Positions 10,324-18,323 of a stretch of 64,000 bases of DNA are shown here, piece by piece. Every line of letters starts with the position of its first letter. Position 1 is the stretch's first letter. The translations under genes and the position numbers were made by a program. This stretch comes from Bacteroidota bacterium. GTDB lineage: Bacteria; Bacteroidota; Ignavibacteria; Palsa-1295. The stretch spans positions 62,001 through 126,000 of the forward strand of contig JAUZNX010000002.1 of the NCBI GenBank assembly GCA_030706745.1, read 5' to 3'. Under the pieces are notes generated by a model, which was given only the letters and a program-made list of their open reading frames with translations, had not been told where the DNA came from and ran no database searches.

Positions 10324-10835
10324 TGTCGCCAGAATCTGCCCCAATCTTTTCCTTCCGCGACGCAGACGATCGCGAAGCATTCATCGCGTGGCGAAAGGCT
10401 TCCGGCCTTCGCAAGTTGGTCTTCACCAATGGCGTGTTCGACATTCTTCATGCCGGTCATGTTTCCTATATTCACGACGCGCGAAAGCTTGGCGATGGGC
10501 TGGTGCTTGGTTTGAATTCGGATGCTTCGGTCCGTTCGATCAAAGGTCCGAAGCGTCCGCTGATGCATGAGCAAGATCGGGCAACAGTGTTGGCAGCACT
10601 AAGAACGGTGGACGCGGTCCTAATCTTTGATGATGACACTCCGCTCGAACTCGTGCGTTTTGTTCAGCCGGATGTGATGGTCAAGGGCGGGGATTACACC
10701 CGCGAAACGATTGTCGGAGCGGATGTGGTGGAAGCGCGGGGCGGACGAGTTATCACGATCCCACTTCTGGAAGGGCGCTCGACAACCGGCGTCGTCGAGC
10801 GCATCCTTGAACGATACCAAAAAAATAACGAGTAA
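10323..10835 (+). CDS. rfaE2: D-glycero-beta-D-manno-heptose 1-phosphate adenylyltransferase
   Basis: This 170-residue nucleotidyltransferase corresponds to the C-terminal half of HldE. The ATP-binding motif [11 protein letters not shown] carries the HxGH signature. [15 protein letters not shown] and [15 protein letters not shown] are family hallmarks, and [11 protein letters not shown] forms the second phosphate-binding motif near the C-terminus. It transfers AMP from ATP to heptose-1-phosphate. The ATG overlaps the TGA of the kinase gene. The final codons run into a 12-bp perfect hairpin that probably ends the transcript. Confidence 0.94.
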   Translation: MSPESAPIFSFRDADDREAFIAWRKASGLRKLVFTNGVFDILHAGHVSYIHDARKLGDGLVLGLNSDASVRSIKGPKRPLMHEQDRATVLAALRTVDAVLIFDDDTPLELVRFVQPDVMVKGGDYTRETIVGADVVEARGGRVITIPLLEGRSTTGVVERILERYQKNNE

Positions 10836-10856
10836 CGACCCAAATCGTTACTCGTT
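10827..10856. terminator. Hairpin between convergent rfaE2 and osmC
   Basis: A perfect 12-bp stem (AACGAGTAACGA at 10827-10838 with its complement at 10845-10856) has a 6-nt loop and overlaps the rfaE2 stop codon. The right arm continues into heptamer-like copies of GTTACTC. It lies between converging genes, so a two-way terminator is likely. There is no long T-run on the plus strand; on the minus strand the run TATTTTTTTGG follows the stem. It also belongs to the heptamer-repeat hairpins described in the findings. Confidence 0.6.
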
Positions 10857-10883
10857 ACTCATTACTCGTTTCTGGTCTTCTCG

Positions 10884-11312
10884 TTATTCGACGAGCTTTG
10901 CATTCACATTGATCTTCACACTCGCTAATGCGCGAGCGACCGGACACGCGGACTTCGTGCCATTCGCAATCTCCTGGAATTTCATATCATCGATGCCAGG
11001 GATACTTGCTTCGACAGCCAAGTCCATGCTGTCCACGGTCCATTTCCCGGATGCGTTGCTGAAGTTCGCAGTGGCACTCGTCTTGACTTGCCGGGGGTCG
11101 AATCCTGCCTTTTCAAGATCGGCACTGAGCGCCATGGAGTAACATCCCGCAAGTGCGGATGCAAGTAGTTCTTCGGGTGACGAACCCTGGCCGCCTTCCA
11201 TTCGAGAATTGAAACTGAAGGGATACTCCGCGCCGCCGCTGGCCGAGCGCATGGTGCCCTTGCCGCCTTTAAGTGTACCGTTCCATTGTGCTGTCGATGT
11301 GCGTGATGGCAT
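10884..11312 (-). CDS. osmC: OsmC-family peroxidase
   Basis: This 142-residue protein reduces organic hydroperoxides in the cytoplasm using two redox cysteines. Both are present: Cys57 in LAGCYSMAL and Cys123 in SACPVARAL. The stretch GSSPEELLASALAGC is the classic OsmC signature, and GTMRSASG near the N-terminus is typical of the osmotically induced OsmC branch rather than Ohr. The length is normal. It is transcribed toward rfaE2 and lies downstream, on the same strand, of the sorting-domain protein at 11411-13564, from which a strong hairpin separates it. It is therefore probably transcribed from its own promoter in the AT-rich stretch near 11313-11350. Confidence 0.94.
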   Translation of the reverse strand: MPSRTSTAQWNGTLKGGKGTMRSASGGAEYPFSFNSRMEGGQGSSPEELLASALAGCYSMALSADLEKAGFDPRQVKTSATANFSNASGKWTVDSMDLAVEASIPGIDDMKFQEIANGTKSACPVARALASVKINVNAKLVE

Positions 11313-11360
11313 AAAGTCTGAATTCTGATGAGTGAAAAAATAAACGACAAATGCAAAATG

Positions 11361-11401
11361 GGACCAGTAGGACCTATGCGTTCCATAGGTCCCAATGGTC
11401 C
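11361..11401 (-). terminator. Hairpin after the sorting-domain gene
   Basis: An 18-nt arm at 11361-11378 pairs with 11384-11401 with only two mismatches and a 5-nt loop. Read on the minus strand it lies 10 nt after the stop of the 11411-13564 gene and is followed by short T-runs (CATTTTGCATTTG). This fits a factor-independent terminator separating that gene from osmC. Confidence 0.6.
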
Positions 11402-11410
11402 GTTCAAAAG

Positions 11411-13564
11411 TTACTTAGTGACTACGATATTTCGTGCCAGGCTTTGGCCATCGGCGGAGAGCCGGCAGAGATAAACGCCTGCAGCGAAATGCGAGGCATC
11501 CCAATTGTACGCGTGCGGGCCGGGTGTCAGGACCTGATTCGTGATGAGCTTCACTTCGTGGCCCGAGACATCAGTGATCGAAAGCGTCACGACGCGCGGT
11601 GCATCGAGCGAAAACGAAATGTCCGTGTTTGACGAAACCGGATTCGGATAGATACCGGCGAGCGCGAGCGTTGAGGTTCCGGCATCTCCGACACCATTCG
11701 GAGGTGCTATGGCCGCGGGCATCGGGCTTTGTTGCACGCCGTGATCCCTGGTGCCTGCGAATACGAATGATCCTTGTACCGCAATGCTGGCAAGCAGCGT
11801 GTCGCTCGAAAGACCGAACGCTGTTGCATTCCAACCTGTAGCACCGCGGGTTGCATAGTAGACGCCCTGGTCCTGCGATGCAATGAATACGGTGTCCTTG
11901 TTGACTGCTAATGCGACCGCGCGCAACATGCCTGTGGTCCCAGGTGCGATCTGCGACCAGGTCAGATTGTTCGTCGTGACGAAGACTCCGCCACCCAATG
12001 TGGCTGCATAGACCGCGCTCCCGCTATCGGCTAAACTCACAACCGGAAGATTCGCAACCGTCTGAAGCCCGCTAGTGAGTTGTGTCCATGTCAGGGTAGC
12101 GCCCGCAACTGACGTGAAAACGCCTCCCGTAGCGCAACCAGCGAATACATTCGTGTTATTGGCAGTCAGTGCTGCAATATTGGTCGAGGTCAGTCCCAGA
12201 TTCATCTGAAGCCAGGAATTACCATTGTTCGTCGAACTATACACACCTCTCGTGTAGGTGCCTGCGTAAACGGTCGAGCCAGTCGTGAAGATCGCAGGGC
12301 CGATGGAGTCTGACATGCCAATCGCTTGCCGGGTCCAGTTAATGCCATTGTTGGTCGTGCGATAGAAACCGGAATCGGTCGCATAAAACACAGTTGAGCC
12401 ATTGACCGAGATGTCCCGAATTGGAGTGCGGAACAGACCGTTCGTCAAATGAGACCAATGGGCGCCGGCATCGACAGACCAGAACGTTTCGAAGTCATCG
12501 GTTCCGGCATATAGCGTATGGCCATCGGAGCGAAGGGCCGTAATCGTCATTGCGGAGAGTCCTGTGTTGGAACTCGTCCAATTGCTACCGGAATTCGCCG
12601 ACGCGTAGATCCCATCATCGGTACCGGCGATGGCATTTGTACCCGATGTCGCCAGAGAGAATACATTCATAGCACCAGTGCCGCTGAGACCCGTACTCGC
12701 CGCATTCCATTGGCCGGTCAATCCTTGCGAGATTGAGTAAGCGAAAATGCCGCCCGTCCCGCCGCCAGTACCGTAGTAGTCAACCGATCCCGCAAAGATC
12801 GTGGTGCTGGATGCAGCAATAGATCGAATCGCCGTATCCGTCATACCGGTATTTCGCTGTGTCCAGGTCGCTCCGCCATTCATAGATAAGTAGACGCCGC
12901 CATCGGTCGCGGTCAGTAACAATGGCGCGGATGCAGCGATCGCGTTCACACCTGGATTCATACCTGGCGTTGCGATGAAAGTCCAGGAGGCACCATCATT
13001 GGTGGAGACTCGGAGCGAGCTATCATTATAATAAGGGATGGCAGCGTATACGTTGTTGCCGGCCACGGTAAGCGCACTCACGCGCTGGGCGCGAAGTCCC
13101 GAATTTTTCAGGCTCCAATTGGCGCCGTTATCGCTCGACACAATCACACCATCAGAACCGGTACCTGCGAAGAGGACAGTCCCGTGTACGGCAACAGCAA
13201 CGACATCCGACGTTGCATTGAGATTGGTGAGCAGGGCGAAGGAAGCACCGCTATTCATCGAAAGCAGAACATTGCCCCCGGACGTACCGGCCAGGATAAT
13301 ATTTCCACTTGTGGCGATCGAAAGGACTGTCGTATCCACGTTATTCGGAACCGGTGACCAGCTTGCGCCATTATTCGTGGAGGCAAAGATCCCATGTCCG
13401 ATCGTCCCGGCATACAGTGTCGTGCTGCTCGACGCCATGCAGCGGATCGCCCCGCCCCACGGACCGTTAGTGCCGCTCCATTGCTGAGCCTGTGCGGGAA
13501 GAGAGAGTCCGGCGACTGAAATCAGAAGCGCAAGGAATGCGCTCCATCGTGCGATAGCTTTCAT
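11411..13564 (-). CDS. Secreted BNR/beta-propeller protein with type IX sorting domain
   Basis: This 717-residue protein starts at ATG 13564, not at an upstream in-frame extension. A signal peptide ends near LPAQAQ. The body has about a dozen copies of a 45-50-residue BNR/sialidase-like repeat with the pattern STNNGASW, typical of YCF48/VPS10-like beta-propellers. The last 85 residues form a type A sorting domain: the YPNP motif, then LSITDVSGHEV, and a final strand around GVYLCRL ending in a basic tail (VVTK). Such proteins cross the outer membrane by the type IX system and are anchored or released. A TATCTTTG promoter box lies about 45 bp upstream. No enzymatic residues are evident. Confidence 0.9.
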   Translation of the reverse strand: MKAIARWSAFLALLISVAGLSLPAQAQQWSGTNGPWGGAIRCMASSSTTLYAGTIGHGIFASTNNGASWSPVPNNVDTTVLSIATSGNIILAGTSGGNVLLSMNSGASFALLTNLNATSDVVAVAVHGTVLFAGTGSDGVIVSSDNGANWSLKNSGLRAQRVSALTVAGNNVYAAIPYYNDSSLRVSTNDGASWTFIATPGMNPGVNAIAASAPLLLTATDGGVYLSMNGGATWTQRNTGMTDTAIRSIAASSTTIFAGSVDYYGTGGGTGGIFAYSISQGLTGQWNAASTGLSGTGAMNVFSLATSGTNAIAGTDDGIYASANSGSNWTSSNTGLSAMTITALRSDGHTLYAGTDDFETFWSVDAGAHWSHLTNGLFRTPIRDISVNGSTVFYATDSGFYRTTNNGINWTRQAIGMSDSIGPAIFTTGSTVYAGTYTRGVYSSTNNGNSWLQMNLGLTSTNIAALTANNTNVFAGCATGGVFTSVAGATLTWTQLTSGLQTVANLPVVSLADSGSAVYAATLGGGVFVTTNNLTWSQIAPGTTGMLRAVALAVNKDTVFIASQDQGVYYATRGATGWNATAFGLSSDTLLASIAVQGSFVFAGTRDHGVQQSPMPAAIAPPNGVGDAGTSTLALAGIYPNPVSSNTDISFSLDAPRVVTLSITDVSGHEVKLITNQVLTPGPHAYNWDASHFAAGVYLCRLSADGQSLARNIVVTK

Positions 13565-13608
13565 GTGTTCCCCAAAATAGTTTATGGAAGTCGTGCCTCT
13601 TGGCGGTA

Positions 13609-13616
13609 CAAAGATA
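13609..13616 (-). promoter_or_regulatory. Bacteroidota-type -7 box (TATCTTTG)
   Basis: Minus-strand TATCTTTG is an exact match to the TAnnTTTG -7 element. Transcription would begin near 13604, giving a leader of about 40 nt before ATG 13564, which includes GGGGAA ahead of the start. Confidence 0.5.
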
Positions 13617-13731
13617 CAAAACTCGCGGCAGGGGCGAGTTGAAAGCTCGGATCGGTTAGGAGGTTCGATGAATGAAAACGACTGCCATTGCAGAACTCCA
13701 TTCGCCATTCGCGCTGAACAACATTATTACC

Positions 13732-16700
13732 CTATTCCGACCGGACGAGTAACTTTCGGCCTTGTCGGCTTTGACCGGACATATTCGATGCCTCGACGGT
13801 AATGAAATATGCGCCTTCGGATAGTCCCGAAAGTTCGAGCGGGATTCTTTGAATGCCGGCTTCGAGTGAACTGTTTGATTGAAAGCAATCACGTCCGAGC
13901 ATATCCCGAACATGGATGCTGACATTGCTTGCGGTTGAGAGCGCCAGTGTCAAGGTGGCGTAGGCTGCTCCATTTTGTGGTGCCGCAGGATTCGGGCCGA
14001 GCGAGACGATTTCCATCGTCAGGTTATTGTTTATCAAGGCTCGCTCTTTCGGATTGCCGCACACATCGATAGTGGAATAGCGGACGCTTTCCGGAGTTGC
14101 TAACGATGTGAGTATACACCTGGCGTAGCTCGCATCATTACTATTGAATTGCAGGCCTGTTAGCGTAATATCGGTGGCCGCGGAATCGCCGAGCGTTGTG
14201 GAGAAAAAGATCTCGGCAAGCACAGAGGAGAATGCCACGGCGCCACCGGCGTCATGTCGAAGTGTCAAGCGGAGTTGCCCACTTGGCTTCTCGACACTAT
14301 CAAGAATCGACCATCCGGCCGGGACGGTAATGCCGCTCATCGTGAGCAGATTGCCATTGTAGTGAATCTCAAGCGACACCGTTTGGAGTGCCGAGGAGTC
14401 GCCGATCCCATCAAATGCCATTACCTTCATCGAAACCGGGGTACCAGCATGACTGCTAATGGACTGAGTCAAGTCGTTCGCACGAATCCCAATGCGCGCG
14501 GTGGGCACAGCGCCTCGGACATCACCCACCAGCAAGACACTACGCTCAAAGCGACCTTGCTTCGACCCAATCGAAAGAAGCGCCGAGTCGGCATTGCTTA
14601 ACGAATCCGGATCATATTGGACTGTAAATCGAAGTGTATCATGTGCGTGCAGAGTATGCGGAAGGACTGGCACATTGCCAAGCGCAAATCGCACGGCTCC
14701 ACTTGCGAGTTTTAGCGTATCGAGAATCACAGTGTCACATCCGGTGCTCGTTAGCCAATAACTCTTCGTGATCGTCTGGCATGGACGGACCGGAAATACG
14801 GTGTCGGGTTGAGAGAACTCGAGTTTATGCGCCCCAGGAAGAGAGGCATACATAAGCGTTATTGTCGTATCGATATTTGGTCCGGAGAAATGAATCTGCG
14901 AGACTTCCATGCTATCCTCATTTGGCAGGATTTGAAAGTACCAGCCCGCAGAATCGCCGGGATGCATCACGAGTGGTAGCATGGGCTCCGGTGTAAGGGT
15001 TATGCCGGGATAGCCGGTCACTGTTACTGTTTGGATGATGATATCATCACACGTTCCAAGATTCACGAGCATCACGGATGAATCCGCCGAGCCACAAGGA
15101 GGTATGGCAGTCAATGTGATAGACGTCGTATCGATCGAAAGCTTATGTGTGATGGGCTTGACATACCCGGAAAGCAAGATTGTGCGCGGGTAGTCACGGC
15201 CTGTGACCGGGTCGTGGACCATAACCACCGCTGAATCCGTCAGAGCGCCAGACCTGTTCGGTTTCAATCGAACTTTGACATGCAGAGTATCGCGCGCACC
15301 GAGAGAATAGGGAAAGCTCGGACTGAGAATTTCAAAATTCAATGTATCCCCCAGGAGCGTGCTCAGAGCCACGATGGAGTCACAGGAGAGATTGATCAGA
15401 TCGCCTTCCAAATCCTGCTGCTGACATTGAAGAAGCGTGTCGAATCGGAGCGTAGGAGTCAGCAGCGTATCTCGGAAATTCGAAATACCTAGCGCGGTGA
15501 CCGGTATCACGGTATCGATAGATTTGCCATCGAGATTGAGGGTGATCCTCAACATACGAGTAGATTGGCCCGGAGCAAGGGGCTTGAAATGGACCCGAAT
15601 TTGAGTCGAATCGAGAGATGCGATGGTAAGCGGGAATGACAGAGAATCGAAAGAATATTCGCTATCAGGCGGGTCCCATGCTAGCCCGGTGATCGAATAG
15701 TCACGGCAAACCGGGTTTGTTAGCCAAAGCGTACGAGCCGACTCTTCGCAGGGGACACTCACTGTTCCCATGTCGAGTGTCGAATCACTAAAGTGCGTGA
15801 GGATTGGAATGTCTTGCTTGACCTCATCCGTCAGTGTGATGGTCGTATCGACCAGCCGATGTCCGCTCAGGTAGCGGACATGCAGCAGCGTGGCATAGAT
15901 GCCTTTGGGTTGCGGCACGAGGTGGATTGGAAGCGCGATCGAGCCAGATGCCGCAATCGTTGATGGCAGCGATATTGGCGCGAGATGGAATACCGATGTA
16001 TCCGAGAGCGAAGCCGCAAGCAGCACAATGGAATCGCACGGCGTGGCACCAATCTCAAATGCCGTATCCATCGCGACACAGCGATTGAGGAGTGCAAGAT
16101 CGAGAGCGCCGAAGAGCGCCTGCGCGCCCTGGGTCACGTCCAGTCGGAGTGGTATGGTATCAAAGATCTGTGTTCCGGCATCTGTTGTCAACACAAGTCG
16201 CAAACGCGATGTGAACGTCCCATCGGTCGAAGAACTGACCGTCACCGCGACGACTGCGGTGTCAGAAGGACCAAGGACCTTTGGCAAATTGCTGGAAGCT
16301 GGTGTCGGAAGCAGTTGGAAATGACTCGTGTCACTCAGTGAGGCGCTCGTCACCGTGAGGGAGTCGCAGGAAAGATTGGTAATGACCAGCATCGTATCTT
16401 TGGTAATGCAGGCATACGGCGAGACCATGGAAAGCTGTGCCACATGACCGTAATTCGATGAGTACTGTCCTGTGCCATACAGGGAGATGATCGTATCGAT
16501 GATCTTCGTTCCGGTGTTGAATTCCAGTAAGAGCTTTCCCGAGTCAAGCAACGACTTACTCGGAGTATATCCAACTGCAATCGAATCACGACCGATCATA
16601 ATCTTGGGAAGATTGACTAACCCAACGAAGAAACTCGGAGCGCCGCTTAGAATCTGAGCCTTGGTGAGCACGCCTCCAGTGCAAATTCCCGACATCGTCA

Positions 16701-17712
16701 GCCGAATCATCGAGTCGGTGATGTGGCATCGCGCACCCGTCATTCGGAGCATCAGATTATCAATTGATAGCGTGCTGGAGCTTCCTGTTCCATCCGGATT
16801 GTACCACAGCGTTCTGGCACCATCACCGGCAAAGATTTCCTTACCCTTTGAATAGAATCGGGTGTCGCGGCTGTTCGGCGGACCGCAGACCGAATGCCAG
16901 GTTGTGCCCTGATCGGTCGAACAATAGAATCCATTCGAGGTCTGGACAAAAAGATTTGCAAGTGTCCCCATGATCGCGCCGGTGGGAATCGGCGTCGTAA
17001 ACCGATAGGTACTACTCCAACTCATTCCGCCATCCGACGAACGGAACACCTGACCAGTCTTTTCCCCAATGGCAAAGAACATTGTTGTTCCCGGGACACC
17101 ATACGGCGACCAGCATTCTGTGAAGAGTTTTGAGGCAAGAGGTGTCCAGGTCTGACCACCGTTGGTGGTATAAAGAAAGCCCTGTATTGATTGGAATGTA
17201 CTCATGACGCCATTCAATCCGCTGAAGGTGACGCCATTTTGCTGGGTGGGAGCGCAGGTGGACCAGTTCGTGCCCAAATCACTCGACTGACTTGCCGAAT
17301 TAGACCAGTTGACTGCGATCAATTCAGAGACCGTTGAATTGTAACCAACGGAGACGATATTATTACCGGCGTATGCGGCGGCAGTCCAATGCAAGCCACC
17401 GTCGGTTGTCGCCCACAGACCCTCGTCGGTGGCGCACCAGCCTTGATTTGGATCTCGAAACGCAAATTGTTTGACGATGGCGCTGGAGCCAGGTGTGGTT
17501 GTTGCGCTCCAGGTTACACCGTTATCGGTCGTGCGCCAGATCTCCCCATCAGAAAGGCCGACAAAACCTGTCTGGGCCACACCGACCTGATCCTGAAAAT
17601 AGACGCTCTCGACCCAGGCCGAGAATACTTTGAGGGCGGACCATTGCGCAGATACCACTGAGGGAGCAATGACCAGAAGCAGCGCGGAAAAGACGAGTAA
17701 TCTTCGCAGCAT
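13732..17712 (-). CDS. Secreted multi-domain protein, YCF48-like and choice-of-anchor-D-like repeats, type IX sorting domain
   Basis: This 1326-residue protein has a signal peptide of about 23 residues (ends VVSAQ). Residues about 25-310 carry YCF48/BNR-like repeats (RTTDNGVTW, ATTDGGLHW, STDQGTTW). Residues about 330-1130 hold roughly eight immunoglobulin-like modules of the choice-of-anchor-D/ASPM-SPD-2-Hydin type, each with a conserved Cys (for example NLSCDSLTV, ATPCDSIVL). A cohesin-like or beta-sandwich stretch follows, then a type A sorting domain beginning SLGPNPAAPQNG and ending RKLLVRSE. The likely role is an extended surface or matrix protein. It sits directly upstream of the 11411-13564 gene on the same strand, but a promoter box lies between them. 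Confidence 0.88.
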   Translation of the reverse strand: MLRRLLVFSALLLVIAPSVVSAQWSALKVFSAWVESVYFQDQVGVAQTGFVGLSDGEIWRTTDNGVTWSATTTPGSSAIVKQFAFRDPNQGWCATDEGLWATTDGGLHWTAAAYAGNNIVSVGYNSTVSELIAVNWSNSASQSSDLGTNWSTCAPTQQNGVTFSGLNGVMSTFQSIQGFLYTTNGGQTWTPLASKLFTECWSPYGVPGTTMFFAIGEKTGQVFRSSDGGMSWSSTYRFTTPIPTGAIMGTLANLFVQTSNGFYCSTDQGTTWHSVCGPPNSRDTRFYSKGKEIFAGDGARTLWYNPDGTGSSSTLSIDNLMLRMTGARCHITDSMIRLTMSGICTGGVLTKAQILSGAPSFFVGLVNLPKIMIGRDSIAVGYTPSKSLLDSGKLLLEFNTGTKIIDTIISLYGTGQYSSNYGHVAQLSMVSPYACITKDTMLVITNLSCDSLTVTSASLSDTSHFQLLPTPASSNLPKVLGPSDTAVVAVTVSSSTDGTFTSRLRLVLTTDAGTQIFDTIPLRLDVTQGAQALFGALDLALLNRCVAMDTAFEIGATPCDSIVLLAASLSDTSVFHLAPISLPSTIAASGSIALPIHLVPQPKGIYATLLHVRYLSGHRLVDTTITLTDEVKQDIPILTHFSDSTLDMGTVSVPCEESARTLWLTNPVCRDYSITGLAWDPPDSEYSFDSLSFPLTIASLDSTQIRVHFKPLAPGQSTRMLRITLNLDGKSIDTVIPVTALGISNFRDTLLTPTLRFDTLLQCQQQDLEGDLINLSCDSIVALSTLLGDTLNFEILSPSFPYSLGARDTLHVKVRLKPNRSGALTDSAVVMVHDPVTGRDYPRTILLSGYVKPITHKLSIDTTSITLTAIPPCGSADSSVMLVNLGTCDDIIIQTVTVTGYPGITLTPEPMLPLVMHPGDSAGWYFQILPNEDSMEVSQIHFSGPNIDTTITLMYASLPGAHKLEFSQPDTVFPVRPCQTITKSYWLTSTGCDTVILDTLKLASGAVRFALGNVPVLPHTLHAHDTLRFTVQYDPDSLSNADSALLSIGSKQGRFERSVLLVGDVRGAVPTARIGIRANDLTQSISSHAGTPVSMKVMAFDGIGDSSALQTVSLEIHYNGNLLTMSGITVPAGWSILDSVEKPSGQLRLTLRHDAGGAVAFSSVLAEIFFSTTLGDSAATDITLTGLQFNSNDASYARCILTSLATPESVRYSTIDVCGNPKERALINNNLTMEIVSLGPNPAAPQNGAAYATLTLALSTASNVSIHVRDMLGRDCFQSNSSLEAGIQRIPLELSGLSEGAYFITVEASNMSGQSRQGRKLLVRSE

Positions 17713-17893
17713 GATATCAAAGGAGCAACTCGAGGGGATAAACCAATTGCGCGGCGGCGCGGAACACTAGAGCAAACGGCGGAAGTGAGGGACGGTTCCC
17801 GGCATGAACATGCATTCACGAAGCTCAAAACTGACACAGCAACCAAGGCCAGTGAATACGCATTCATTCGAACTCTTTCGGAGGTCCAGGCTG

Positions 17894-17901
17894 TATATTT
17901 G
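17894..17901 (+). promoter_or_regulatory. Bacteroidota-type -7 box (TATATTTG)
   Basis: This exact TAnnTTTG element predicts a transcript start near 17906, ahead of the small His/Cys protein and the TonB-dependent receptor. It overlaps the most upstream possible GTG (17901) of the small gene, which argues against that start codon. Confidence 0.5.
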
Positions 17902-17921
17902 TGTCGCCATACCCCACCATA

Positions 17922-18242
17922 TTGCCCACGAAACGACAGGACACGCGCAATTCGCCTCGGCTCACATTCGTGGGGCGATATCTCGCGCTCGTCTTGTTGC
18001 CGGTGATGCTCCTACGGAGCGGCAGCGAGCTTTTCCATTCTCACGAAGCGGCACAAGGCGTTAGTATCTCGGCGCCGTGCAATGCCTGCGAGCTTGAAGC
18101 GACATTTGCGATCGAGGGCATCGATCCAGCTCCACTCCCCACGCTCCCTGTTCTACAACGATTCGAATGCCTCGCGAATGAGTCTCACCCATTCGTACCG
18201 TTCACTCTCCGCTCGAGCGGACGCGCGCCTCCTCAAGCCTAA
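17922..18242 (+). CDS. Small membrane-anchored His/Cys protein upstream of a TonB receptor
   Basis: The open frame begins at 17901, but a promoter box covers that GTG. TTG 17922 or GTG 17970 are more likely starts, and I am unsure which. A basic N-terminus precedes one hydrophobic segment (GRYLALVLLPVMLL). The predicted exported part has a FHSHE motif and a CNACELE motif about 20 residues later, which together look like a small metal-binding site. It ends 81 bp before the TonB-dependent receptor and probably shares its transcript. I do not recognise a named family. A role in metal handling linked to the receptor is inference only. Confidence 0.55.
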   Translation: MPTKRQDTRNSPRLTFVGRYLALVLLPVMLLRSGSELFHSHEAAQGVSISAPCNACELEATFAIEGIDPAPLPTLPVLQRFECLANESHPFVPFTLRSSGRAPPQA

Positions 18243-18301
18243 AACGGTAATACTCGAGTCACTTATTTGCTGCGCAGAGTCTGCGCGGCCTCACCGTTTT
18301 T
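18242..18301 (+). terminator. Nested hairpin between the small His/Cys gene and the TonB receptor
   Basis: AAACGGT (18242-18248) can pair with ACCGTTT (18293-18299), enclosing a perfect inner hairpin GCGCAG-AGT-CTGCGC at 18272-18286. A five-T run follows. It could be a weak terminator or an attenuator controlling the receptor gene, which starts 23 bp later. Confidence 0.3.
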
Positions 18302-18323
18302 CTAGAGCTAAAATTTCGTTTGT

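Noticed and set aside
11411-13708. Longer start at 13708 for the sorting-domain protein
   Set aside because: The extra 48 codons contain the promoter box and no signal sequence; ATG 13564 begins a proper signal peptide.
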